Below, in pieces: positions 1-7,161 of a DNA stretch of 64,000 nt. Location: the NCBI GenBank assembly GCA_022447365.1, contig JAKVBL010000003.1:1-64000 (forward strand), in the 5' to 3' direction. The notes beneath the pieces are model-generated. The model was given only the letters and a program-made list of their open reading frames with translations. It was not told the origin of the DNA and made no database searches. The translations under genes were made by a program, and so were the position numbers. How positions within the stretch are numbered: the first letter of the stretch is position 1; each line of letters opens with the position of its first letter. The DNA is from Oleiphilaceae bacterium. Lineage in GTDB: Bacteria > Pseudomonadota > Gammaproteobacteria > Pseudomonadales > Oleiphilaceae.

Positions 1-289
1 GCTTTATTGGTAAGTACTAGGTGTGGCGAGAGAACATCCTTCAAGTACTAATTTTGCTCTATGACAAGATTTAGACAATTGCAGACATGGCTCAGCTGCC
101 TTGCCTATGCCCGCTTCAATAGAAAAGCAGAAGTCATCGAAAGCTCTTCACTCACTTAAGTCTTAGCTAATCAAAGCGCTCTTGAACGTGCTTGTTTAAA
201 CTATACAAGGAAGTGAATTGTGCTCGATTAGCACCCGAGGGATCATGAAAAATCTAATGAAATCAGAGTTTTGAGTTGTTCTGTGGATT

Positions 290-311
290 ACATATGAGAC
301 CCCTCATATGT
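290..311. repeat. Perfect 9-bp inverted repeat (ACATATGAG/CTCATATGT)
   Basis: Two 9-base arms are separated by 4 bases. Part of the motif (CATATGAGGG) recurs at about 395. It lies in the leader region ahead of the first small secreted-protein gene. The remaining bases from 1 to 439 show no convincing gene. An open frame runs from 308 into the gene at 440, but only the part from 440 has a ribosome site and a signal peptide. Confidence 0.45.
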
Positions 312-439
312 GTGATAAAGAAATGAGAAAGATTCGAGTTTTTTCTCTTAAAAACAGAGTAGTATATGGAAAAGGAAAGAGACTACCTGTCATGCATATG
401 AGGGGGCTCTATACAAATGTTAGGTTACAGAGGAATAAA

Positions 440-775
440 ATGAAAACGAGAGTATTGTTAGCATTATCCCTAATTTTGGGGTCACCACTTTCTTATTCGG
501 CAGCAACTATCGCTAAGATTGACAAAATCAATGTTGGAGGAAATGGAAAGCATGGAACTTTTATTTCTCTAATCGGAAAGTCGTTCTCAGAGTGTCTAAA
601 TGGATCTCAAAGTGTTAAGTCTCTTTTCCTAAGTGCTGACCCATCTGTTAATCCAAATTATAAAGAACAGCTATCTGTTGCTCTTGCCGCAAAAATTAGC
701 GACAAAGAAATCATTGTTAGCTATGAGCTATGTGATGGTAATTATCCTGTTATCAACGAAGTAACTCTTCAGTAA
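440..775 (+). CDS. Small secreted protein, paralogue 1 of a nine-member family
   Basis: This 111-residue protein has a clear Sec signal peptide (KTR, then a hydrophobic stretch LLALSLILG ending near SYSA), so it should be periplasmic or secreted. The ATG at 440 is preceded by AGAGGAA, which decides the start over the longer frame from 308. The mature part shows the local family pattern: an early beta-rich segment, one Cys (SECLNG), a helix-like block ALAAKISDKEIIV, then a Cys and a final beta strand. No enzyme motif is visible and function is unknown. The same architecture recurs at 900, 3502, 3859, 4226, 11554, 12145 and 12604, and broken at 3146. An attC-like site follows immediately, so gene plus site looks like an integron cassette. 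Confidence 0.8.
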   Translation: MKTRVLLALSLILGSPLSYSAATIAKIDKINVGGNGKHGTFISLIGKSFSECLNGSQSVKSLFLSADPSVNPNYKEQLSVALAAKISDKEIIVSYELCDGNYPVINEVTLQ

Positions 776-777
776 AT

Positions 778-880
778 ACCCAACAATCCAATTAATCCTG
801 ACCCAGTAAGCACCGCTGGGCCGCAACGAGGCCGTCACAGTATAGTGGCGCTCACTGGGCGGCTTATTGGGGCGTTAGAA
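778..880 (+). repeat. attC-like site 1 (integron recombination site)
   Basis: The site opens with ACCCAAC (fits RYYYAAC) three bases after the stop of the preceding gene and ends with GTTAGAA (GTTRRRY except the last base). Inner arms CCCAGTAAGC and GCTCACTGGG are complementary with one mismatch, and flanking arms (CCAATTAATCC / GGCTTATTGG) pair with unpaired extra bases, the layout expected of attC. Length is about 103 bp. No integron integrase is in the window. The call rests on structure read by eye. Confidence 0.55.
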
Positions 881-899
881 TCCCTAGGAGATAGTATGT

Positions 900-1241
900 A
901 TGAAAAAGTATTTAATGTTTATTTTATTAACTTTAGTTTGCTCAAGTAGCTATGCTGGAAACAAGTGGTATTGGGGGACAATTACTAGTATGACAACAAA
1001 AGGTAGTGATGGGAGCTTTGAAGTATACCTTGATAACCCAAACATAAAGAGTAATTGTTTGTATGACAGGGTTCATTTTAAAGCAGATGAAATGGGCTCT
1101 GAACGAACTAAAGCTGCTTTGTCGTTCGCGTTATCTGCATTTGCTGCAGGGAAAGAGTGGGGGGTAGTTATCGATCTACCAATATCAGAAGCTAGATGTT
1201 ATGCATCGCCGTCAGCGTCACAAGGTGCAGGTATTAGATAA
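900..1241 (+). CDS. Small secreted protein, paralogue 2
   Basis: This 113-residue protein starts at an ATG behind TAGGAGATAGT and has a signal peptide (KKYLMFILLTLVCSSSYAG). The mature part contains the family layout: WYWGTITSM strand, a Cys in KSNCLYDRV, the helix block ALSFALSAFAAGKEWGVVI, and a late Cys (ARCYA). The tail is less conserved than in the other paralogues. It sits between two attC-like sites (778-880 and 1243-1374), which is what a mobile cassette would look like. Function is unknown; export is the only firm prediction. Confidence 0.78.
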   Translation: MKKYLMFILLTLVCSSSYAGNKWYWGTITSMTTKGSDGSFEVYLDNPNIKSNCLYDRVHFKADEMGSERTKAALSFALSAFAAGKEWGVVIDLPISEARCYASPSASQGAGIR

Positions 1242-1242
1242 A

Positions 1243-1374
1243 TTCTAACAAGGCTAGGTTGCATCGCGTACTTCGTGCGCTGGACAGCCTTTCCGAGTTT
1301 TCGCTTGTGTATGGTTTCGCCATTATTGAACAACCAAAAACACTACAAGTCTGCCGCAACTAGCGGCATTAAGA
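1243..1374 (+). repeat. attC-like site 2 (degenerate)
   Basis: It begins TTCTAACAAGGC right after the stop codon. The 5' arm CTAGGTTGC pairs with GCAACTAG at 1357-1364 leaving one extra G, the extrahelical-base arrangement typical of attC. The 3' box reads ATTAAGA where GTTRRRY is expected, so the site may be inactive. I see no gene between it and the insertion element at about 1609. Confidence 0.45.
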
Positions 1375-1654
1375 CGTACTAAGAATGAAAAGCGGACCTT
1401 ACTTCGTTACTGCAAAAAGACATTAGCGGAAGTCGAGAAGACGTTTCAAAATACGCTTATTCTGTATATTCAATGCTTGCGTGTTTTAAATTTGGACTTC
1501 TTAGTCATTGTCTTTTTACTTAGCTTTAATTCACGATAGGTTGCGTATGCAATGCATGAAATAGAAACGGTTATAACAGCCATTCCAGTTGAGGTGGTTT
1601 AATAGATGTGACCAGTCCAGTTAAGACATAATAGTCCTAACTGGAGATTGAAAA

Positions 1655-1948
1655 TTGAACACACGAAAAAAGTATTCTCAAGAATTTAAATTGGATGCCA
1701 TCAGCCTTATATTGGATCAGGGCTACACAAGAGCAGAGGCAGCTCGAAGCCTTGGTATCAGCGATTAGATATTGGGGCGCTGGGTTAAAGAATATAAGAA
1801 CGATTCAGGCGACGCGTTTCGAGGTAATGGCAAGCTGACACCTGAACAGGAAGAAATCAGGCGGCTCAAAGAAGAAAACAAACGCCTGAAAATGGAAAAA
1901 GAAATCCTAAAAAAGGCAAGGGTCTTCTTTGCCAAAGAAACGAAGTGA
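1655..1948 (+). pseudogene. IS3-family OrfA, interrupted by TAG
   Basis: Reading from TTG 1655 gives a transposase_8-type helix-turn-helix region (TRKKYSQEFKLDAISLIL, then YTRAEAARSLGIS). A TAG at 1766-1768 interrupts it, followed in the same frame by the usual continuation LGRWVKEY and a leucine-zipper-like coiled coil (EEIRRLKEENKRLKMEKEIL). OrfA binds the IS ends in active elements. The single in-frame stop at codon 38 should abolish it. Intact length would be 97 residues. Confidence 0.8.
1909..1915 (+). promoter_or_regulatory. A-AAA-AAG ribosomal slippery heptamer
   Basis: The heptamer lies in the OrfA frame as CTA-AAA-AAG. The OrfB frame is -1 relative to OrfA and is open from here through 1945. 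This matches the programmed -1 frameshift used by many IS3-family elements to make the OrfAB transposase. Confidence 0.7.
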
Positions 1949-2823
1949 AGTATCGCTTTATCACTCGAAATAAGAAGACCTGGCCAGTCGATCTGATGTG
2001 TCGACTGTTGGGAGTGAAACGCAATAGCTATTACAGCTATGTCAAACGCAACAAGGATCGGCCAGACAACCCAGTATATCGCGAGATGATTAGCATGGTA
2101 AAGGATATCGCGAAGTCCAGCGATCACACCTATGGTGAGCGCCGGATGCAGAAGGTCTTATGTGCTCTCAGTTTTCCCGTGAGTCGCTTTAAGGCAAAGA
2201 AGCTGATGGATGAAGCAGGCGTGCAAGTGCGTCATAAGAAGAAATTCAAGGTGACGACTGACAGCAACCACAAGAAGCCCGTGTACCCGAACCGACTCAA
2301 GCGGGAGTTTGATGTTAAGCAACCCAATCTTGCTTGGGTAACCGATATTACGTATATCCGTACGCACGAGTGCTGGTTGTACCTGGCCGTTGTGATTGAT
2401 CTGTTCTCGCGCAAGGTTGTCGGGTGGAGCATGAGTTCGCGGATGAAGGTGAGCCTGGTCTGAGATGCCCTGACCATGGCGTTGTGGCAGCGACGCCCGA
2501 GAAGAGGTTTGATCCATCATTCGGATCGCGGCTCGCAATACGCTAGCGATGCCTTTAGACAATTATTGGGTAAACATGGTATCCAAGGCAGTATGAGCCG
2601 CAAAGGAGACTGCTGGGATAATGCTGTCGTAGAAAGCTTCTTCGGCAGTCTGAAGCAAGAGCGTGTACAGTGGCGCAGCTACCAAAACAGATACGAGGCA
2701 CAGCAGGATATACTGAGATACATATCCATGTTTTATAACAGTTGTCGGCTACATTCATACTTGGGCTATGTCAGCCCGAATGAATTCGAGGCTCAGGCAG
2801 CTGTATTGAAAAAAGTATCTTAA
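1945..2823 (+). pseudogene. IS3-family OrfB (rve/DDE transposase), interrupted by TGA
   Basis: The frame encodes an HTH_21-type region (YGERRMQKVLCAL) followed by a DDE integrase core: DITYIRTHECWLYLAVVIDLFSRKVVGW holds the first Asp, HSDRGSQYAS the second, and NAVVESFFGSLKQE the Glu. A TGA at 2461-2463, between KVSLV and DALTMALWQ, splits the core; related elements normally have a Cys or similar residue here. The second half (2476-2823) is otherwise intact, so the damage looks recent. Confidence 0.85.
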
Positions 2824-2849
2824 CTGGGTTGGTCGTTTTTACTGGACCA

Positions 2850-3145
2850 CGTCAGTTGCTTAGCTAGTACTACAGCCTGTTTTCCACTCTGGGGCTTGAT
2901 TCTACTAAAAACAATTGTTAGCTTAATTAAAACTAAAAATACATATACATAAAATAAATGGATATATAAGCGAGTTTGAGTAGGGACACAGCGGTACGTA
3001 TATTTGTCTTTCTAAGCAGCATTTAGGACGAATGCATCCAATCTATATTTTGCCAGTCTTTCTTTAATCTCTGCTAGCTAGCACTTGCCGGCCGCTACAG
3101 GGGCTTGCTTCACGTTTGTATCCATGTCGAATCTGGGAACGAATC
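2850..3145. other. AT-rich spacer, no gene seen
   Basis: The stretch between the insertion element and the next small-protein gene holds no convincing open frame or RNA gene. A short palindromic run (GCTAGCTAGC) lies at about 3073. It presumably carries the promoter for the genes that follow, but I cannot place it. Confidence 0.4.
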
Positions 3146-3482
3146 ATGAGAGCACTTCTATTTTTATACCTTTTAATTCATGCCGCAATTTGTATGGCAT
3201 CCGACGTGTCGAATAGGACGGTGATTAATCTCATCAACGATCGATCTTTTACCAACTTTACTTTCATACAGATTGCCCAGAAGCCTATCGAGGGATAGTG
3301 GGCATTGTCATACAAATACCTCCCACGATTATATTTTGAACACAACCGATGCCCTTGGGGAGCTAATGCATGCTCAATTACTCGCTGCGCTCATTGCTGG
3401 TAAAAGTGTGAGAGTCGTGGGCACTAATTTATGTCCAGCAGCGGGCGTTGAAGAGCTCAGGCGTATCGAAGTTAAGAATTAG
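3146..3482 (+). pseudogene. Small secreted protein, paralogue 3, frameshifted
   Basis: The ATG at 3146 opens a signal peptide (RALLFLYLLIHAAICMAS) and an N-terminal strand region (VINLINDRSFTNFTFIQIA), which hits a stop at 3296. The rest of the family fold continues in another frame ending at 3482: DYILNTTDALGELMHAQLL, then AALIAGKSVRVVGTNLC and a final LRRIEVKN. A frameshift near 3285-3305 explains both halves. The C-terminal half (DALG, AGKSVRV, NLC, RRIEV) is the best-preserved copy of the family signature. Confidence 0.7.
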
Positions 3483-3501
3483 CAATAAGAAGGTATCGGC
3501 A

Positions 3502-3837
3502 GTGAAAAAAATACAACGGACGTTTTTTATAATTTGCTCAATTCTTTGTACGCAATTACCAGCAGGTGAGTTGATTCGGGGCGCTAAAGTTGTGGAAGTA
3601 GCGAACACAACTAACAATGGACCAGATTTCGCAGTAATTCTAGAGGGGGGATCAGGTGTCTGCTTTTCTGATCGAACAGTGATCACTTTTCCCGAATCGA
3701 AGAAGCAATCCGATGCGTCGTATCAACAAGCTTTTTCAATCGCAATAGCCGCTTTATCGACAGGGCACAAGGTCCGAATTCATAACTTTGAAAGTGATGC
3801 GTGTAACGAGGCAAGCTTTATATTAGTAAGCAAGTAA
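3502..3837 (+). CDS. Small secreted protein, paralogue 4 (DUF5992-like)
   Basis: The GTG at 3502 follows AAGAAGG at good spacing and gives a 111-residue protein with a signal peptide (KKIQRTFFIICSILCTQLPAG). The mature sequence reads RGAKVVEVANTTNNGPDF, then GGSGVCF, ITFPESK, the helix block AFSIAIAALSTGHKVRI, and a late Cys (DACNEASFI). From memory this pattern resembles the family called DUF5992, unverified here. Function is unknown. It is 20 bases from the end of paralogue 3 and 22 from paralogue 5, so the run is probably one operon. Confidence 0.8.
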   Translation: MKKIQRTFFIICSILCTQLPAGELIRGAKVVEVANTTNNGPDFAVILEGGSGVCFSDRTVITFPESKKQSDASYQQAFSIAIAALSTGHKVRIHNFESDACNEASFILVSK

Positions 3838-3858
3838 TAATCAAGAAGGTGTAAAGAA

Positions 3859-4212
3859 ATGACAAAGATATTCTTAGCTTTGTTCGTGCTGTCGATAACG
3901 GAAGTTGTGAATGCTCAACAAATTACTGAAACGGGGTTGATCCATCAGCTGTTGATTATCGACAAGCCAGACGGGCAATCCAATGCATGGGTAACTTTAC
4001 ATGGGTTCCAATCGGCAGGCGATTGCGGAGCCGTAAGCTCGGGTTTGGTGCGGTTATACGTTCCTGCAAACGAAGCGGGCCAGAGACAGTTCTCTGCACT
4101 GCTAGCAGCAAAGATTGCGGATAAACAAGTTACGCTCCGCGTTGACACTACTGTTAGAAACCCAGATAAACCTGAAGCATGTATGCTTCATTACGTGTTA
4201 GTTCAAGACTGA
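3859..4212 (+). CDS. Small secreted protein, paralogue 5
   Basis: This 117-residue protein starts at ATG 3859 after AGAAGGTGTAA and has a signal peptide (TKIFLALFVLSITEVVNA). The mature part has TGLIHQLLI, a Cys (GDCGAVSS), RLYVP, and the helix block FSALLAAKIADKQVTLRV followed by a late Cys (EACMLHYVL). This is a textbook copy of the family layout: a beta segment, one Cys, the LLAAK helix, a strand, a second Cys and a last strand. The two cysteines could form one disulfide in the periplasm. The next paralogue begins 13 bases downstream. Confidence 0.8.
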   Translation: MTKIFLALFVLSITEVVNAQQITETGLIHQLLIIDKPDGQSNAWVTLHGFQSAGDCGAVSSGLVRLYVPANEAGQRQFSALLAAKIADKQVTLRVDTTVRNPDKPEACMLHYVLVQD

Positions 4213-4225
4213 GGATCGAGCGGAT

Positions 4226-4579
4226 ATGAAGCTTAAGATAGTCACACTTCTAGTATTACTTACGTCATGCACGAGTCTGATGGCAGAGCAACTGAGAGTC
4301 ATACTTGGACCGGGCGATATCTCAGAGTTTCGTTACCTTCTCTCAAGCTATCCGAATGCAGACGCAAGAAAAGTTGCGACATTTCGGACATCAAAAGCAG
4401 GCGCTCCGTGCGCAAACGGCATTTGGTTTGATCCTATCGCTGATCCTGAAGCTTGGTCTATTGCGCTGGCAGGCGTCACCGCTGGGCGCAACGTAGAGAT
4501 CCGCTATGAAACGAGCTCGCCTTCACCTTGGGGTGATTCACAATGGTGCGAAGCAATTTGGATCTCATTAGTTCCATAG
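4226..4579 (+). CDS. Small secreted protein, paralogue 6
   Basis: This 117-residue protein begins at ATG 4226 with GAGGATCGAG upstream. The leader KLKIVTLLVLLTSCTSLMAE has a Cys near its end, so a lipoprotein is possible, though the LTSC-T context also fits a simple signal peptide. The mature part contains LRVILGPGDISEF, a Cys (GAPCANGIWF), the block WSIALAGVTAGRNVEIRYE and a late Cys (WCEAIWISLV). It is the last small gene before the large exoprotein genes, 64 bases upstream of the next ATG. Confidence 0.78.
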   Translation: MKLKIVTLLVLLTSCTSLMAEQLRVILGPGDISEFRYLLSSYPNADARKVATFRTSKAGAPCANGIWFDPIADPEAWSIALAGVTAGRNVEIRYETSSPSPWGDSQWCEAIWISLVP

Positions 4580-4643
4580 CCCATGGCGAGTAGCAAGAAA
4601 GACACTAAGAAGTATAGGAAAGTAACAGAAAAATAGGGAATGG

Positions 4644-7160
4644 ATGAGAAGTATGACGAACATAAAACAACTCATGTTCAGTAAAACGCTTACAAGGGGG
4701 ATGTCGTTATTTGCCTTTGCCTTTTACTCCTGCATGGCGATGGCTTCGGAAGTCACGCTCGTCGCAACAGAAGATAGTTCTATCAGTTTCGATCAAGGTA
4801 CTAGTCACGATCTTCTGCAGGTTAACCCGCCCAACGAGTCAGGGATATCGGTTAATCGATTCGAGAGGTTTTATGTCGACGAGCCTCTCAAAATAGTTAA
4901 CCTGCCAGGGAAAGATGCTGATGGGATTGAGAAGTCAGCAGCGCATACAGTATTAATAGTAGCGCCGGATATCGATATCCTTAGTTCGGTTGAGCTTTTG
5001 GGATCAGCTAGTGACGTGGTATTTATTTCCTCTAGCGACAATGACTATGTTGCTTGCGATCCTTGTTCTTTCGATAACTTTTTCAGGGTTACGATAGCTA
5101 CAGTGCCAGCTGGTTTTCACGCGCCGTCCGATTTGTCGCAAATCGGTAATTTGACCACGTCGACCGGCTCGAAAGTCGCATTAGGGGGTGTTTCTGCATC
5201 GGGGATTTTATCATTTGAAGTTCTCACGCGAATCTTGATGCCATCCGTAAGCATCGAAACTAGAGAAACTGTAAGTTCGAGCAGTTTTGGAGGGTTTGAG
5301 CATAACGTTAATGGTGACAAAAAAGTGGGAGGCAGCGGCGCAAATATAATTATCGGCGATATCGAATGGCGTTACGAATCCCAGAGTCTTGTTTCCGTAG
5401 GCAGCAATGGATTATCTCAGTCTTTAAGCGGCACCATAAACGCATCCAGTATCAATATCTTTAATTCCAATTCGTTAAACGTAAGTGCGACATTAAATAC
5501 CCGTTCCGATTTGATTTCGACAATGCGTTATAAAGGAATGACGCATATTTCCCCGGAGACAGTAACCCTCCAGTCATTTAAAGATGATTTGGTGTTTAGT
5601 GGGCAAATTAAATCAAACGGCCGAGTAAATATTCGCTCCGGTGAGGACGCTCTTACAACAGAATCAGGGGTTATTGAGGCTTCTGACATCGATCTTATAG
5701 CCAGAAACGATGCACTTATCCTCGGGAGTGTGACAGCGGATCGTTTAGGTATCGCTGCAGATTTCGTATTAAACAGGGGGCGAATTGAAGGGTTTGAAAA
5801 GGTAGAGTTGTATTCGGAAAACAATATCGTCAATAACTTTGGAGGCATGATTCTATCCGAAGTTGTAGCTCTTGAATCTAAATCGGGCGTGATTCGAAAT
5901 GGCTCTCGTCAGCCCTATGCTTCTGCTAATCATTCGTACGCGCAAAGCCTTAATTACTCGCCTAATGATGCGAGTGACAACGGCTTCGCAACAGGACTTT
6001 TTTATCATTCGGATGTTTATGAAGAGGACTTATCGGCGAGGGTTCGGCCATCCTCTCTTGCTGCGGGTGTCATTGGCGGAAACATCTCATTGAAAGCTCC
6101 TGTGGTTGAAAATTTGAATCCATACTGGGTTGCTACCAATGAGGACGGTACTGCGGATGTAAATAGCAAGCTTCTTGGCCAAGTTGGAATTATAGCAAAC
6201 AACATGCTTAAGGTTTCTGCAGAGAGTTACCTCCTAAACTCATCTGCCATGATGAGAGTGGATAACCCTTTGGGTACGATGAGCATCCGGAGTCCAATTG
6301 TATCGAACGAACGATATAGAACGCTCAACTTACTTGATAAAGATACCTCTGTTGAGACTGTTACTGAACAAGGGTCGAGCACTGAGGTAACGACGACTTC
6401 CTTTTATACGCGCCCCTACAGTTTTTCGCCACCCGGACTAATTGTGTCAATGGGTTCGCTTGAAATGGAAGCGAATTCTTCCTTCGTTAATAAACAGGCG
6501 TATTTTGAGGTGTACGGAGATGCATGGCTTAACTCGCCATCTATTAAAGTCGTAGGCATTGAAAACGACGGCATCTTGGGGCTAGACACCGTTCATTACT
6601 ATGAGGAGTGTTTTGGATCATTTTGGTCACACGCATACGGTTACCCAATTGGCAGATGTTCGGTTGAAGAAGGTCGAGTAATCAATGTTTCAGGGGCAAC
6701 GGAGGGAGATTCTCTTTTCTTCGTTCACGGCAATCTTCATGGAAGTGACGCATGGTTCCAAGCCTCACTCTTCAACCCCTTCGATCAGTATGTTCAGATC
6801 GTAGTCGATGCAATCTTAGGTCGCGATTTTAGCGGGTATGCTGAGGATGGGCATGTAGAGAGCGAAGTTATTGGAAGCGTATGCCCAACAAGTTTCGATT
6901 TTGGTCTCGGTGGAACTTGCACAGTAATCACATCAACTAGCAGTGACTCACTGCACGATGGTGACGACCTTACGGTCTGGGCTTCGCGGCATACAGAGTA
7001 CGTTCATACAAACTATGGATATAGCTCTACAAGTATGGAGTGGACCGTTAGTGATGAAAACACATACTCCCTAATTGACGAACTTTTATTGCTTTGGGAT
7101 CAGCTGGTCGAATGGTTCTCTAGCTTGTTGTCAGATTTGAATTGGTGGAGTGAAGAATAA
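4644..7160 (+). CDS. TpsA-like exoprotein (haemagglutinin-like beta-helix protein)
   Basis: This 838-residue protein has an N-terminal signal peptide ending near CMAMAS. Residues about 45-60 (SVNRFERFYVDEPLKIVN) resemble the start of a two-partner-secretion (TPS) domain, where SxNxFxxFxV is followed by a strand and Asn. Further TPS-like pieces (TVLIVAPDIDI, QIGNLTTSTGSKVALGG) follow, but the usual NPNGI and NPNL motifs are missing. The middle is rich in short strand-turn repeats of beta-helix type (ASDIDLIARNDALILG, EKVELYSENNIVNNFGG). No toxin domain is visible at the C-terminus. Its stop overlaps the start region of the next exoprotein. TPS proteins need a TpsB outer-membrane partner, and none is in the window. 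It may be the N-terminal half of a split CdiA-type effector; confidence in secretion is good, in role moderate. Confidence 0.65.
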   Translation: MRSMTNIKQLMFSKTLTRGMSLFAFAFYSCMAMASEVTLVATEDSSISFDQGTSHDLLQVNPPNESGISVNRFERFYVDEPLKIVNLPGKDADGIEKSAAHTVLIVAPDIDILSSVELLGSASDVVFISSSDNDYVACDPCSFDNFFRVTIATVPAGFHAPSDLSQIGNLTTSTGSKVALGGVSASGILSFEVLTRILMPSVSIETRETVSSSSFGGFEHNVNGDKKVGGSGANIIIGDIEWRYESQSLVSVGSNGLSQSLSGTINASSINIFNSNSLNVSATLNTRSDLISTMRYKGMTHISPETVTLQSFKDDLVFSGQIKSNGRVNIRSGEDALTTESGVIEASDIDLIARNDALILGSVTADRLGIAADFVLNRGRIEGFEKVELYSENNIVNNFGGMILSEVVALESKSGVIRNGSRQPYASANHSYAQSLNYSPNDASDNGFATGLFYHSDVYEEDLSARVRPSSLAAGVIGGNISLKAPVVENLNPYWVATNEDGTADVNSKLLGQVGIIANNMLKVSAESYLLNSSAMMRVDNPLGTMSIRSPIVSNERYRTLNLLDKDTSVETVTEQGSSTEVTTTSFYTRPYSFSPPGLIVSMGSLEMEANSSFVNKQAYFEVYGDAWLNSPSIKVVGIENDGILGLDTVHYYEECFGSFWSHAYGYPIGRCSVEEGRVINVSGATEGDSLFFVHGNLHGSDAWFQASLFNPFDQYVQIVVDAILGRDFSGYAEDGHVESEVIGSVCPTSFDFGLGGTCTVITSTSSDSLHDGDDLTVWASRHTEYVHTNYGYSSTSMEWTVSDENTYSLIDELLLLWDQLVEWFSSLLSDLNWWSEE

Positions 7161-7161
7161 T

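Larger units (their letters stand above)
1609..2849 (+). mobile_element. IS3-family insertion sequence, inactivated
   Basis: The element carries the two-ORF layout of the IS3 family: a helix-turn-helix OrfA and a DDE transposase OrfB in the -1 frame. Approximate ends are TGACCAGTCC on the left and, read inward, TGGTCCAGTA on the right; they match only partly, so the ends are provisional. No convincing target duplication is seen. Both reading frames carry one nonsense codon. Confidence 0.75.

Noticed and set aside
71-85. 15-base match TTAGACAATTGCAGA shared with 13,401-13,415, near both ends of the first accessory region
   Set aside because: A few 15-base matches are expected by chance in 64 kb, and the flanks do not align, so it is not called an attachment site.
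308-439. N-terminal extension of the first small protein
   Set aside because: It adds a basic, non-leader segment in front of a proper signal peptide and has no ribosome site.
1766-2463. Stop-codon read-through (recoding) of the IS3 ORFs
   Set aside because: TAG and TGA in two different frames without a shared context are better explained as mutations; only the slippery heptamer is a known recoding signal.
4644-7160. Fimbrial or S-layer protein as an alternative for the first exoprotein
   Set aside because: The TPS-like start, beta-helix repeats and coupling to a DUF637/toxin gene fit a two-partner exoprotein better.
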